A stretch of DNA of 64,000 nt from Chiayiivirga sp. (GCA_022647565.1 JALCLA010000002.1:124001-188000); one strand, 5' to 3'. Positions 50,055 to 61,005 are shown, numbered from the stretch's first letter. Made by a program: numbers and translations. Notes: generated by a model not told the origin, from the sequence alone.

Positions 50055-51104
50055 ATGAGCATCAAGACGATCAGTTTCACCGGGATGGACGCGGCCGAAA
50101 GCGCCGCGCTCAAGCTCAAGTTTGCAGAAGCCAACCGGCGGGTCGGCGATGCCTGGAGCCTGATCGACGACATGGGTGCCGACATGCTCGTGGTCGATGT
50201 CGACTCGATGTACGGCCACATGACCTGGCTGCGCGTGCATAACAACGGCCGCATCGTGGTGGCCTTGTCGAACAACGAGAAGGCCGATGCCGACCATCGG
50301 CTGCTGCGGCCAGTCCAGGTCGAAGCACTGGTGCAACTGCTAGCCGAACATTCCGGCCAGACGGCCTCGGCCGCGAAGCCGATCGCGCGACCGGCTCCCG
50401 AGTCGGTCGTGGCGACGCCTGCAGAACCGGTGCCGGCGCCCGCCGTGGCAGCCGCTCCGGCACGGACGACTCCGGTCGCCTCGGCCACGGAACCCGCCCC
50501 TGCCGCGCCGCCGCCGCCGGTCGCGGCGCCCGCGCGTGATCCCATGCTCGGCGACTACCTGCATGCCGGCGCCCTGCCCGGGCCGGTGCGCCTGCAGTTG
50601 GGCGATGCGCCGGTACTCGTGCTTGATCCGCAGACCCGCACCTATCTGGGGGCGGCAAGCCTGAAGCCTTTCCTGCCCTATGGCCGAAAGGTGATCCGCA
50701 AGGACGACTGGGCTGCGGTGACACCGCACGATCTGGAGAAGCTCAAGGCCGAACTGGGCGGCACCCAGCCGTTCCAGCGCCTGCAATGGCTGGCGGGCCT
50801 CGCCGCCGGCGAAGGCAAGCTGGCTCCGGGCTACGACCCGAACCAGAAGTACAAGCTGCTCAAGTGGCCGCAGATCGAGCGCGAGTTTCCCAAGCACTTC
50901 CGCATCGCCACGGCCATGATGAAGGGCCCGCAGCTGCTGACCGAGATCGCGGAAGGCAGCACGGTACCGCTGACCGAAGTCATCGATTTCGTCAACGCCA
51001 ACCTCGCGAGCGGGATGGCCGAGATGGAACAGCCGCCAGCTCCCGTGGACCCCAACGCGCCGGCGCCCAAGGGCGGCCTGCTCGGTCGATTGCGCGGGAA
51101 ATAG
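50055..51104 (+). CDS. Uncharacterised pseudo-receiver protein B
   Basis: A 349-residue protein, paralogue of the product of 29974-31281. Residues 1-95 have a receiver-like pattern (TISFTGMDAAES, GADMLVVDVDSMYGHMTWLR, RIVVALSNNEKAD, HRLLRPVQVEALVQLLAEH). A Pro/Ala-rich linker of about 75 residues follows. Then come LGDYLHAGALPGPVRLQLGD, VLVLDPQTRTYLGAASLKPF and a helical C-terminal domain (FQRLQWLAGLAAGEGKLAPG to EVIDFVNANLASGMAEM). The C-terminus ends GGLLGRLRGK, basic like the KWPFGKR tail of protein A. It lies upstream of dxs without obvious functional link. Confidence 0.7.
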   Translation: MSIKTISFTGMDAAESAALKLKFAEANRRVGDAWSLIDDMGADMLVVDVDSMYGHMTWLRVHNNGRIVVALSNNEKADADHRLLRPVQVEALVQLLAEHSGQTASAAKPIARPAPESVVATPAEPVPAPAVAAAPARTTPVASATEPAPAAPPPPVAAPARDPMLGDYLHAGALPGPVRLQLGDAPVLVLDPQTRTYLGAASLKPFLPYGRKVIRKDDWAAVTPHDLEKLKAELGGTQPFQRLQWLAGLAAGEGKLAPGYDPNQKYKLLKWPQIEREFPKHFRIATAMMKGPQLLTEIAEGSTVPLTEVIDFVNANLASGMAEMEQPPAPVDPNAPAPKGGLLGRLRGK

Positions 51105-51242
51105 GCTCGCCCGCGCCGGGCGGCATGCGCTCCGCGCGCCTTCTTGCCGGCAATTCGCCTGAACCGGGCCTGCGCCCGACGCGCGCTTGCCTTGTCTGCG
51201 CCTCCGGCTCGCGGGACAATTCGCGCTCGTGACGAGCCCGAC

Positions 51243-53145
51243 ATGATCGATTCCCAACGCTACCCGCACCTCTCGCGCATCACCGTTCCGGCCGACTTGC
51301 GCCAATTTCCCGAGGCCGAGCTGCCCGCAATCGCCGATGAGCTGCGTGCCTATCTGATCGAATCGGTGGGCAAGAGCGGCGGTCATTTCGGCGCCGGGCT
51401 GGGCGTGGTCGAGCTGACCGCGGCCCTGCACTATCTCTACGACACCCCGGAAGACCGCATCGTCTGGGACGTCGGCCACCAGTGCTACCCGCACAAGATC
51501 CTCACCGGACGACGCGATTCCATCCACACGGTGAAGCAGCAGGACGGCGTCGCGCCGTTTCCCAAGCGCGACGAGAGCGAGTTCGACACCTTCGGCGTGG
51601 GCCACAGCTCCACCTCGATCTCGGCCGCGCTCGGCATGGCGATCGCTGCCGCGCGCAGCGGCAGCGAGCGGCGCGTGGTGGCCGTGATCGGCGACGGCGC
51701 GATGACGGCGGGCATGGCCTATGAGGCGCTCAACCATGCCGGCGGCATGGAGCCCGAACCCGACCTGCTGGTGATCCTCAACGACAACCGCATGTCGATC
51801 TCCGAAAACGTCGGCGGCCTGACCAAGATGCTGGGCCGTCTCTCCGGCAGCCGCACTCTCAACAAGCTGCGCGAAGGCGGCAAGAAGCTGTTCGGCGACA
51901 AGCACCGGCCGCGGCGCGCTTCATGCGGCGCTGGGAGGAACACTGGAAGGGCATGTTCGTGCCGTCCACCCTGTTCGAGGAGATGGGCTTCCACTACACC
52001 GGCCCGATCGACGGCCACGACATCAACGCCCTGGTGGCCACGCTGCGCACGCTCAAGACCCTGAAGGGCCCGCAGCTGCTGCATGTCATCACCACCAAGG
52101 GCAAGGGTTACGAACTGGCCGAAGGCGACCAGATCGAGTACCACGCCGTTGGCCCCTTCGATCCGAACGTGGGCCTGGTCAAGAAGCCCGCGGCCGCCAA
52201 GCCGACCTATACCCAGTCTTCGGCGACTGGCTGTGCGACATGGCCGCCGCCGATGACAAGCTCATGGGGATCACGCCGGCGATGCGCGAAGGCTCGGGCC
52301 TGGTGCGCTTCAGCAAGGAATATCCGGAACGCTATTTCGACGTGGCCATCGCCGAACAGCACGCGGTGACGCTGGCCGCCGGCATGGCCTGCGAGGGCGC
52401 GAAGCCGGTGGTGGCGATCTATTCCACCTTCCTGCAACGCGGCTACGATCAGCTCATCCACGATGTGGCCTTGCAAAACCTCGACGTGCTGTTCGCGATC
52501 GACCGCGGCGGCGTGGTCGGCCCGGACGGCGCCACCCACGCGGGCAGCTTCGACCTGAGCTTCCTGCGCTGCATCCCGAACATGGTGGTCATGGCACCGG
52601 CGGACGAGGCCGAATGTCGCAGGATGTTGAGCACCGGCTTTCGCTACGCAGGCCCGGCGGCGGTGCGCTATCCGCGCGGCAGCGGCCCTGGCACCGCAAT
52701 GGACGCCTCGCTCGACGTGATCCCGATCGGCAAGGCCGAACTGCGCCGGCGCGGGCGCGGGATCGCCCTGCTCGCCTTCGGCGCGCTCTTGCCGGCGGCT
52801 TCAAGCCTCGGTGAGGAACTCGGCCTCACCGTGGTCAACATGCGCTTCGTGAAGCCGCTGGATCGCGAACTCATTCTGGAACTGGCACGCAGCCACGACG
52901 GCTTCGTCACGCTGGAAGACAACGCGGTGCAGGGCGGTGCCGGTTCCGCGGTGGCGGAACTGCTCAGCGCCGAAGGCGTCGCGCTGAACATCCTGCATCT
53001 CGGCTTGCCCGACCTGTTCCTCGAACACGCCAGCCGCGAACAGGTGCTGTCCGACGCGGGCCTCGACCTCTCTGGCATGCGCGACGCGGTCCTGCGGCGC
53101 TGGCCTGCGCTGGCCGTGCCGCCCGCGGCACGCGTCGCGGGCTGA
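51243..53145 (+). CDS. dxs: 1-deoxy-D-xylulose-5-phosphate synthase, two frameshifts
   Basis: DXS condenses pyruvate and glyceraldehyde-3-phosphate in a thiamine diphosphate-dependent step that starts the MEP isoprenoid pathway. The product of about 634 residues has [60 protein letters not shown] (thiamine site), [75 protein letters not shown] and [20 protein letters not shown]. One-base losses near 51916 and 52215 split the frame. Both are probably errors since the enzyme is essential. Confidence 0.94.
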
Positions 53146-53215
53146 TCCCGGTCACCCCTCGCGGAACAGGAGCAGGCGCACACCGACGCAATGGCGACGG
53201 CGCGCGCGCGCGGAG

Positions 53216-56200
53216 CTACTCCGCCGCAGCCGCTGGGGTGACCGCCGGCGCAGTCACCGCCTTGCGCCGGAAGATCGGACGCCACCAACCACCCTGCCCC
53301 AGACTTGCGAAGGCCCAGCGCAGCCAGCCGATCAAGGCGTTCGCAAGCCACATCGACCAGGCCAGGATCGCCAGCTTGTAGATCCACAGGGGCAGGCTGA
53401 TCGCCCGCGCCACCGGCAACACGCCGTCCGCGCTGCGGTCCGCGAACCAGTGCAGCGCGTGCAGGCTCGATCCGTTGCCGGCCACGTGCATGTCGGGCCG
53501 CCCGAGCAGGCCATAGGGCACGGCGATCACCAAGGCCAGCAGCGCCAGCGCGCTGAACCCGATCAGACCCAGCTGCAGCCACGGGAAAACGCGTCGCTCC
53601 ACCAGGTCGGCGCGGCGCGCGCGCCAGGCTACCGCCAGCAGCCATGCCGCCACCAGCGCCGCCGCCCACCACGACAAGGTCGAGAAGCCCAGGCCCAGCA
53701 ACAGCCAATGATGGAAGCGCAGGGGCGTGCGTCCAATCCGCGCCAGCATCCACGCGGCCAGCGCCAGCACCAGCAGTTCGCCCCAGATCAGCACCGCCGG
53801 GCCGACGCGCGGCCCGCTGGCGGCCAGCAGCCAGCGATCCTGCGGCAGCGGCATCTCGATCCGCAGATTGGAGGCCGAGCCGTGCAACTCGACCTCGGGC
53901 GTGCGCATGCGCCAACCCAGCGCCAGCGGTTCACGCCACTGCAGGCTCACGTCCTGCACGCCGGGGCGCAGCGGCAGGCGCAACTTGCCGGCGTCGAGCA
54001 CACGCGGTTGCTCGACGCCATCGACCTGCGCCAACAGCAATTCGGCCTCGGGCGGCAGCGTGATCGCATGCTGGCCGGCTTGCGTGGCGCGCAACTGGAA
54101 GGTGAGCGAGCTGTCGCGCGCGCGCAGGCCCGGCGTGGTGCTCAGGAAAACGTTCTCGATCGCGAAGCGCGAGCCGTCGAGCGCGGCGGGACGGGTCACG
54201 TCCAGCGTCAGGATCTCGTTCGGCAAGGGCAGGTACCGATGCGAGCTCGCGCCCGCGCCCATGCCTCCGGATTCCGGCAGGCCTGTCGCTTCCACATGCA
54301 GCAGCGGCGACACCGCGATGCGCCACTCCTCCGCATAGTGATGCCCGTCTCCAGCCTGCAATGCGTAGCGTGGCGCCGGCACCAGGCGCGACCGCCAGGA
54401 GATCGCGTCGACACCGGCGGGCAGCGACACCATGGCCTGCCCCTCGCGCAGCGGCGGCGCGTCCTGATAAGGCTGTTCGCCCGACAGCAGCGGCAAGGCG
54501 AGATTGATTCCGCTGTGTTGCGGCGCGACGCGTGCGACCGTGGTGACGACTTCCCAGTGCTGATCCAGAGCGACGCTCCGTTCGACCCGAACGAAAGCCG
54601 GTACGGCTTCGGACGGTGGCACGACCTCGGCCTGCGAGACCGGATCGCGGCGCGCTGGAGCCACCAGCTCCAGGGTATCGCCCACCAGGCGCCCCTGATC
54701 GAGGCCGATCGCTTCGAATCCCGGCGCATCCAGATCCAGCGCGGCCGGCATCAACGGGAAGGCAAGGCGCCAGCGTTCGCCTTGCGCCACGTAGTGGGCT
54801 TCGACGCGGTGCACGCCGCGCGCCAGGCTCACCCAGTCGGCGCCGGACTCGCGCCGCACGGCGGTCGCGACACCATCGACCCGCACTGCAATCAGGCTCA
54901 GGGTCGCATCGGGTCGCGGCAAGGGCCAGACCACGTCGGCCTGTGCTTGCGCTTGCAATGCCAGGGTGAGCCGCGCCGGACCAGCCTCGATCCAGACCTT
55001 GCCCAGGGCAGCGCAGCGTGGACGGCATGGCTCATAGCGCGCCAGCAGGCGGTCGCGCAACTCGATCAAACGCTCGTTGTCGGGCGTGGCTTGCGCGCTC
55101 GAAGGCGTCGGCCAGGCCAACGCCAGCAAGGGCACCAAGGCCGCGGCCGCCGCGTGGCGCGGCGACGGAGTCGCCTCGCGCCCGCGCGCCACCTGCCACA
55201 GCAGCAACATCAGCAGGGCCACGGCGGCCACGCGCCACAAGCGGGTGAGGATCGGCGGTGACAGGATCAAGCCCAACTCATCGTCGGCCAGCAAGGGGCC
55301 ATTCCAGCGAAGCTCGTGTCGATGCCAATGCCAATCCGGCCGGGCGACTCCGTTCTGCACGATGGCATCGGCCGGATAACTGAAAAGGTTTGCCGCCTTT
55401 ATCCGCGTGCCCGTCACCACGACGCTTTCCAGTTCCTGGTGCGCTTGCTGCCGTTTCATATCGGATCGATTCACCGGCGCGGACTCGGTGGCTGGCGCGG
55501 CCATCGGCACCGGCATGTCCATGCTGGCTTCGACCAGCGCAGCCTGATCGTTTTCATAGCCCCAGGCCGGCGCGCTGGTGCTGGCATGTTCGAGCTGCGG
55601 ATACAGCGCCAAACGCAACTCGGTCGCGGCAAATCCCAGGACGAGCAGCGCCACCAGACCCAAGGCCAGGGCCCGCGCCAGGCGCAGCGCGCGTCCGAAC
55701 CAGCCCGCGACGACATGTTTGGCAAGCAATCCGAACCCGAGCAGGCACAGCACGCTCACGCGCGGCGCCTCCGGCTCATGCCAAGCCAGCGTTGCGCCGA
55801 GCAGGGCCAGCGCGCCAAGGCGCACGCCGCCCAGGCGCCAGGCCAGCAGCGCCGTGAGGCAGAGCAGGAACAGGTCGAGCAGATTCCATGCCTGCGACCA
55901 ACTGCCCTCGGCTCGGTCAACGCCGGTGGCGCCAATCAGCCGATATCCCGGCGGAAGCTGCAACACCGCGCTGGCCTGGTCGAACGCCTGGGTCCAGCCA
56001 CTGGCGTGACTCATGTCCGCCCGCGCCACACGCGCGTCGACTTCCAAGGAGACCTGGCTGTCGCGCAGTTCGACCCCGTGCAAGTCTTCCTCCGGCGCGC
56101 GCGTGATGAGCAGGCCGTTTCCGTCGCTCTGGGCGCGCTGCATGCTCCACGGCGCACGCATGTCGAGACGCGCTGCAGCGCCGAGTTCGCCCGTGATGCG

Positions 56201-57346
56201 ATCACGCGTGCTGAAGCCGGCGCCATCGAAATCCAGCCATATCTCGCGTGACAGGTTCAATCGCGACGGGCGTTGCGGCGGTAGTCCGCGCAACGCGACT
56301 TCGAGCGTCGCCTCGGCCTCGGCCTCGAACAGATAGGCGGGCAGGTTGCCGGCGTCGGAGAGCGCGCCATCCCAGGGCGACGGCACGCCATCGGAAACCT
56401 CATCCCAATCGACCATCGCCACCTGGTTCGGATCGACGCCGGGCAAGCCGATGAGTTGCGCGCTGCGAAAGGCCGGGTCGCTGCGGAACTGCCAGATCTC
56501 CTGCGCCGGCCAGTGCTGGTCGGGCCGTGCGCGCTGCAGCGTCGACAGCGGTTCCAGGGCGCGCGCATGCAGCGTTACCTCCCAGCTGCCGGATCGCAAC
56601 TGCAGGCGCAGGCGCCCATCGGCATCGAGCCGCGCGGGAATCTCGCCATCGAGCGCCACCGGCACGAAACCCGGCGGCAGCGGCGCGTCGAAGCCGATCT
56701 CGCGTGGCTGCCCCGATACCGACAATTGCAGGCGCGTCGCCAGCCATTGCGGTGCGCCATCGAGCAGCAGGCGATGCACCTCCATCTGCAAGGCATCGCT
56801 CTCGCCGCTGTCGGCCGCCCCGAGCACCAGTTCGCCGTCTTCGTTGCGATCGACACGCGACACGGCAAGGCCATCGACATGCAGGTCGAACAAGGCGATT
56901 TCGTCCGGCACGGCGAGCGTGGGTGGGCGGCGCGACCATTCGATCCGGCCACGGACCTGATGCACCCCGGCCGCGAGGCTCAAGCCCCAGCCATCGTCCT
57001 GCGGCACCACGGGCGCCGGCTGGCCATTGACCGCCACATCGATCGGACGCCAGCGCGAGTCGCCGGGCAGCAGCACGCGTTGCGGTGCATGCAAGGTCCA
57101 GGTCTGCTCGAAGCGCGCACCTGCGGCATCGACATCCAGCCGCAAGGCGCCGGGCCAGCGACACGAGGTGATCAGTTCGTCCCCGTCTCGCTGCGGACAG
57201 CCCGCGTCCGGGTGCGGATACAGGACCCAGTCGCGCCAGCCGTCCAAGGTCGCGGGTACCGGCGTCTGCGCCAATGCCGCCAGGCTCACGCAGGCGATAC
57301 AGAGCGCGATCACGGTTCGAACACGGTTCCGCAATGACCTACCCAT
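53216..57346 (-). CDS. Giant envelope protein with a TonB-receptor-like VVVTGTRI segment
   Basis: A 1376-residue protein with signal peptide (MGRSLRNRVRTVIALCIACV to LAQ). Residues 30-480 and 770-1200 are beta-rich periplasmic regions with no named domain. Membrane helices lie near 489-580, 700-751 and 1210 to the end (VLIWGELLVLALAAWMLARI, LGFSTLSWWAAALVAAWLLA). Between the two periplasmic halves, residues 637-650 read QELESVVVTGTRIK, the exact style of a TonB-box region of outer-membrane receptors, although this protein is an inner-membrane type. I do not recognise the family. The ATG at 57346 has GAGG six bases upstream; upstream codons in the same frame lack a site. Confidence 0.7.
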   Translation of the reverse strand: MGRSLRNRVRTVIALCIACVSLAALAQTPVPATLDGWRDWVLYPHPDAGCPQRDGDELITSCRWPGALRLDVDAAGARFEQTWTLHAPQRVLLPGDSRWRPIDVAVNGQPAPVVPQDDGWGLSLAAGVHQVRGRIEWSRRPPTLAVPDEIALFDLHVDGLAVSRVDRNEDGELVLGAADSGESDALQMEVHRLLLDGAPQWLATRLQLSVSGQPREIGFDAPLPPGFVPVALDGEIPARLDADGRLRLQLRSGSWEVTLHARALEPLSTLQRARPDQHWPAQEIWQFRSDPAFRSAQLIGLPGVDPNQVAMVDWDEVSDGVPSPWDGALSDAGNLPAYLFEAEAEATLEVALRGLPPQRPSRLNLSREIWLDFDGAGFSTRDRITGELGAAARLDMRAPWSMQRAQSDGNGLLITRAPEEDLHGVELRDSQVSLEVDARVARADMSHASGWTQAFDQASAVLQLPPGYRLIGATGVDRAEGSWSQAWNLLDLFLLCLTALLAWRLGGVRLGALALLGATLAWHEPEAPRVSVLCLLGFGLLAKHVVAGWFGRALRLARALALGLVALLVLGFAATELRLALYPQLEHASTSAPAWGYENDQAALVEASMDMPVPMAAPATESAPVNRSDMKRQQAHQELESVVVTGTRIKAANLFSYPADAIVQNGVARPDWHWHRHELRWNGPLLADDELGLILSPPILTRLWRVAAVALLMLLLWQVARGREATPSPRHAAAAALVPLLALAWPTPSSAQATPDNERLIELRDRLLARYEPCRPRCAALGKVWIEAGPARLTLALQAQAQADVVWPLPRPDATLSLIAVRVDGVATAVRRESGADWVSLARGVHRVEAHYVAQGERWRLAFPLMPAALDLDAPGFEAIGLDQGRLVGDTLELVAPARRDPVSQAEVVPPSEAVPAFVRVERSVALDQHWEVVTTVARVAPQHSGINLALPLLSGEQPYQDAPPLREGQAMVSLPAGVDAISWRSRLVPAPRYALQAGDGHHYAEEWRIAVSPLLHVEATGLPESGGMGAGASSHRYLPLPNEILTLDVTRPAALDGSRFAIENVFLSTTPGLRARDSSLTFQLRATQAGQHAITLPPEAELLLAQVDGVEQPRVLDAGKLRLPLRPGVQDVSLQWREPLALGWRMRTPEVELHGSASNLRIEMPLPQDRWLLAASGPRVGPAVLIWGELLVLALAAWMLARIGRTPLRFHHWLLLGLGFSTLSWWAAALVAAWLLAVAWRARRADLVERRVFPWLQLGLIGFSALALLALVIAVPYGLLGRPDMHVAGNGSSLHALHWFADRSADGVLPVARAISLPLWIYKLAILAWSMWLANALIGWLRWAFASLGQGGWWRPIFRRKAVTAPAVTPAAAAE

Positions 57347-57621
57347 GCAGGTGCCTCGGGATTCGGGGAAAGGACTCGCACTCGCACGATCGCCGCCACG
57401 ACGCGCAGGGTTCGGATCGGCACGCCCGCGCGCCACGCGTCGCCAGATATACACGCGACCGGCACTCCTGCGGTAGGGGTGGCCTGCCGCGGCCGGCTCG
57501 CGAGCCTGACGAACGCCACGGCCGACGGAGCGGGCGGCAGTCGCCGCCCCGGCACGCCGACCGGCGCCGAATTTCGTATGCTCTTGCCACCGCCACGGCG
57601 ATGCACAGCCGGAGGACCGAC

Positions 57622-60123
57622 ATGTCGATGGCCTTGCGTTGCGTGCTCGCCTGCGCGGCACTGTCGACTCCCGACCCGACCGCCGCGGCCAACGATCGCG
57701 CCCCGGCCGAAGTGGCCGCCGCGCACGCGGCGCCGTTGCCGCAAGGTCTCGCCAAGGCCTTGACCGCGCGCGCGATCTTGCGCGCACCGCGCAATGGCGA
57801 CGGCAGCGCGCTCGACCACTTCGGTCAATCCATCGCGCTATCGGGCAATACGGCGGTGGTCGGTGTCGCAAACGACACCCTCGATGCAGAGCTCAGCGCC
57901 CAGGGTTCGGCCTACGTGTTCGTGCGCGACAACGGTGGCGCCTGGTCGCTGCAAGCCAAGCTGGTCGCGATCGACGCCGGCTTCACCGATGGCTTCGGCG
58001 GTGCCGTGGCGCTGGACGGCGACACTGCCGTCATCGGGGCCACCGGCGCCGGCCCGCTGAACCAGGGTGCCGCCTATGTCTTCGTCCGCCAGGGTGCGGC
58101 GTGGTCGCAACAGCAGGTACTCCTGCATTCGACGCCCGCCAGTGGCGATCGCTTCGGCCTTGCGGTTGCGGTCTCGGGCAACACCGTGGTTGTGGGTGCC
58201 GACAACCGCGACGTCAACGGCAATGATCGACAGGGTGCGGCCTACGTGTTCGCGCGCAGCGGCGAGGTCTGGTCGCAGCAGGCGCAACTCGTGGCCGCGG
58301 ATGGCTCCGTCTTCGACGGCATCGGCGAGACCATCGCGATCGACACCGACACCGTGCTGGTGGGCGACCCGCGACGAGAGCGGACCCTCGTGTTCGGCCG
58401 CAGCGGCACGACCTGGACGCAAGGCCAGGTCCTGCAGGCCAGCGATGGCGTGGGGCAATCCTTCGATTTCGGCGCGCGCGTGGCACTCGACGGCGATCTG
58501 GCGCTGGTGGCGGCAATCGGCCGCAACAACAACACCGGCGTGGTCTACGCCTTTGCGCGTAGCGGCAGCAGCTTCATCGAACAGGATGTCCTCAACGGCA
58601 GCGATGCCGGTGCCAACGCACTCTTCGGCATCGGCCTCGCCCTCGACGGCAATCGCGCCGTCATCGGTGCGCGCGACACGCCGCCCTTCAACGGCTTCAA
58701 CGGCCAGGGCACGGGATACCTGTTCGAGCGCAGCGGCAGCGACTGGACCGAACGTGCGAGGTTGCGCGCAGCAACGGGACAAGCGGGCGACCAACTGGGC
58801 AACAGCGTGGCCTTGAACGGAGGCATCGTGCTCGCGGGCGCCGCCGGTGCGCGCGTCGGCGCCAATGCCAGCCAAGGGGCAGTGCACGAATTCGTCTTCG
58901 CGGGCGGCACCACTTGGAACCAGGCAGCGCGCCTGGACAGCGGCAACGGCGGCACCGATGCACGCCTGGGCGCCGCGGTCGCACTGCATGATGCCTGGGC
59001 CGTGGCGGGCGCGCCGAATGACGAAGTCGGCAGCAACAGCAATCAGGGCGCGGCCTATGTGTTCGCACGCAGCGGCAACCACTACTCCTTCGATGCGCGT
59101 CTCGTGGCACCGGATGGCGCCGCCGACGACGGCTTCGGAACGGCCGTGGCGGCCACCGACACGCACATCCTCGTGGGCGCGCCGCGGCGCGAACGCGGTG
59201 GCCTGACCGACCACGGGGCGGTGTACGCCTTCGTTCGCAATGGCAATGCGTGGGAATGGCAGGCCACCTTGCTGCCCGGCATCGAGGACCAATTAGACCC
59301 CAACGTGCTGTTCGGCAGCGCATTGGCGCTGCAGTCTGCGCGCGCCCTGGTCGGCGCGCCGGGCGCCCGCAACGGCGGCGCGTTCAACGCCGGCGCGGGC
59401 ATGGTGTTCGAGCGCAGTGGCACTACCTGGACCCAGGGCGCACGCCTGGCCGCAGTGGATGGCGCCGCGAACGACCGTGCCGCCAGCGCGGTTGCACTCG
59501 ATGCCGACACGGCGATGCTCGGCGCTCCCGGCGATGACGTCGACGGTCGCAGCGACCAAGGCTCGGCTCTGGTGTTCGTGCACAGCGGCGGGGTGTGGAC
59601 GCCACAGGCACGCCTGGTCTCGCCCGATGGCGCCAGCGGCGACAACGCCGGGGAAGGCGTGGCCCTGCGTGGCGACACCGCCTTGCTCGGCATTCCCGAC
59701 GCGACCATAGGCAGCAACCCCGAACAAGGCGCGGTACGGGTGTTCCAGCGCAGCGCAAATGCCTGGAGCGCGGGTCAGAAGCTGATCGCTGCGACGGGCG
59801 TCAACTTCGACACCTTCGGCACGACGCTGGCGTTCGCGGGCGACACTGCATTGGTCGGCACCAGCTACGTGCCCGCACCGGTGTACGTGTTCACGCGCAA
59901 CGCGGGCAGCTTCAACCAGACCCTGCGCATCGACATGGCCGACGAGCAGATCGCCGACGCGTTCGGCGCTTCGCTGGCGCTGTGGTCCAACATCGCCCTG
60001 ATCGGCGCCAGTGGCGACGGCGGCACCGGGGCATTCGCCAATCCCTACGAAGGTTCCGCCGCGGTCTACATCGATGGGACGGCGGCGCCGGTCGGACGCG
60101 TCTTCGGCGACGGCTTCGAATAG
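57622..60123 (+). CDS. Exported FG-GAP-type beta-propeller protein with F-x-DGFE C-terminus
   Basis: An 833-residue protein with a short signal-like N-terminus and about a dozen FG-GAP-like repeats. Typical units are HFGQSIALSGNTAVVGVAND, GFGGAVALDGDTAVIGATGA, LFGIGLALDGNRAVIGARDT and RLGAAVALHDAWAVAGAPND, each followed by QGAAYVFVRQG-like strands. Such propellers bind ligands or cell surfaces. It ends APVGRVFGDGFE, echoing the end of the PD40 protein (19401-20687). A GGAGG site lies 6 bases before ATG. It is divergent from the giant envelope gene. Confidence 0.82.
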   Translation: MSMALRCVLACAALSTPDPTAAANDRAPAEVAAAHAAPLPQGLAKALTARAILRAPRNGDGSALDHFGQSIALSGNTAVVGVANDTLDAELSAQGSAYVFVRDNGGAWSLQAKLVAIDAGFTDGFGGAVALDGDTAVIGATGAGPLNQGAAYVFVRQGAAWSQQQVLLHSTPASGDRFGLAVAVSGNTVVVGADNRDVNGNDRQGAAYVFARSGEVWSQQAQLVAADGSVFDGIGETIAIDTDTVLVGDPRRERTLVFGRSGTTWTQGQVLQASDGVGQSFDFGARVALDGDLALVAAIGRNNNTGVVYAFARSGSSFIEQDVLNGSDAGANALFGIGLALDGNRAVIGARDTPPFNGFNGQGTGYLFERSGSDWTERARLRAATGQAGDQLGNSVALNGGIVLAGAAGARVGANASQGAVHEFVFAGGTTWNQAARLDSGNGGTDARLGAAVALHDAWAVAGAPNDEVGSNSNQGAAYVFARSGNHYSFDARLVAPDGAADDGFGTAVAATDTHILVGAPRRERGGLTDHGAVYAFVRNGNAWEWQATLLPGIEDQLDPNVLFGSALALQSARALVGAPGARNGGAFNAGAGMVFERSGTTWTQGARLAAVDGAANDRAASAVALDADTAMLGAPGDDVDGRSDQGSALVFVHSGGVWTPQARLVSPDGASGDNAGEGVALRGDTALLGIPDATIGSNPEQGAVRVFQRSANAWSAGQKLIAATGVNFDTFGTTLAFAGDTALVGTSYVPAPVYVFTRNAGSFNQTLRIDMADEQIADAFGASLALWSNIALIGASGDGGTGAFANPYEGSAAVYIDGTAAPVGRVFGDGFE

Positions 60124-60129
60124 CGTCCG

Positions 60130-60999
60130 CTACAGCGCGGACCGGCGCGCCACGCCAACCCGGTCACGCTGTTCCAGGTCACGCAATGTTCCCACTTCCA
60201 CCAGTCCCGCAGCGCGCAAGATGGCGCGCACCGCGTCGCCTTGCGCGTAGCCGTGCTCGATCAGCAGCCAGCCACCGGGAAGCAAATGATTAATCGCCCC
60301 CGCGGCAAGTTGCCGGATGGCGTCGAGTCCGTCACTCCCGCTGGTCAGGGCGCTGCGCGGTTCGAAGCGAAGATCGCCTTCGCCGGCGTGTGGATCACCG
60401 TCAGCCAGATACGGCGGATTGCTCGCGATCAGGTCGAAGCGTTCATCCGCCATCGCGGCGTACCAGTCGCCCTGGCGGAAGGCCACGTTCTCGATGCCGT
60501 TGCGCCGCGCGTTCTCGCGCGCGACGTCCAGGGCTGCGGTGCTCGCATCGGTGGCGACGACGTGGGCGCGTGGCCGCTCACGCGCCAGCGCCAGCGCGAT
60601 CGCGCCGCTGCCGGTGCCCAGGTCGGCGATGTGCGCAGGGTGGTCGGGCGCAATGCGTTCGAGCGCGGCCTCCACCAGCAACTCGGTTTCGGGTCGCGGG
60701 ATGAGCGTGGCCGGCGTGACGCGCAGGTCCAGGCTCCAGAAGCCCCACGCGCCCAGCAGGTAGGCCACGGGCACGCCGCAGGCACGCTGCGCGACGAGCG
60801 CCTCGAACGCGGCGCGCGAGGTCGCATCCACCACGTCGCGTGCATGCGCGAACAGCCAGGCGCGCTCGCGCTGCAGGGCATGGGCGAGCAGCAACTCGCT
60901 CTCGCGTCGCGCCTCCTCACCGGCCAGTTGCGCGCGACCCCAGGCCTGGAGATCGGAAACACTCAAGGACTCGGGTGGCAGCAAGGCTTCGGGCATCAT
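60130..60999 (-). CDS. prmC: Peptide chain release factor N5-glutamine methyltransferase
   Basis: PrmC (HemK) methylates the Gln of the GGQ motif in RF1 and RF2 using S-adenosylmethionine. The 289-residue product has the N-terminal helical domain ([20 protein letters not shown]), [59 protein letters not shown] (SAM site) and the catalytic [11 protein letters not shown]. Length and motifs are normal. It is convergent with the FG-GAP gene, six bases away. Confidence 0.93.
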   Translation of the reverse strand: MMPEALLPPESLSVSDLQAWGRAQLAGEEARRESELLLAHALQRERAWLFAHARDVVDATSRAAFEALVAQRACGVPVAYLLGAWGFWSLDLRVTPATLIPRPETELLVEAALERIAPDHPAHIADLGTGSGAIALALARERPRAHVVATDASTAALDVARENARRNGIENVAFRQGDWYAAMADERFDLIASNPPYLADGDPHAGEGDLRFEPRSALTSGSDGLDAIRQLAAGAINHLLPGGWLLIEHGYAQGDAVRAILRAAGLVEVGTLRDLEQRDRVGVARRSAL

Positions 61000-61005
61000 G
61001 CACGC

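Noticed and set aside
53727..56251. Long plus-strand frames opposite the giant envelope gene
   Set aside because: Products are Gln/Arg/His-rich shadows of the coding strand; the minus-strand gene has a signal peptide, helices and a ribosome binding site.
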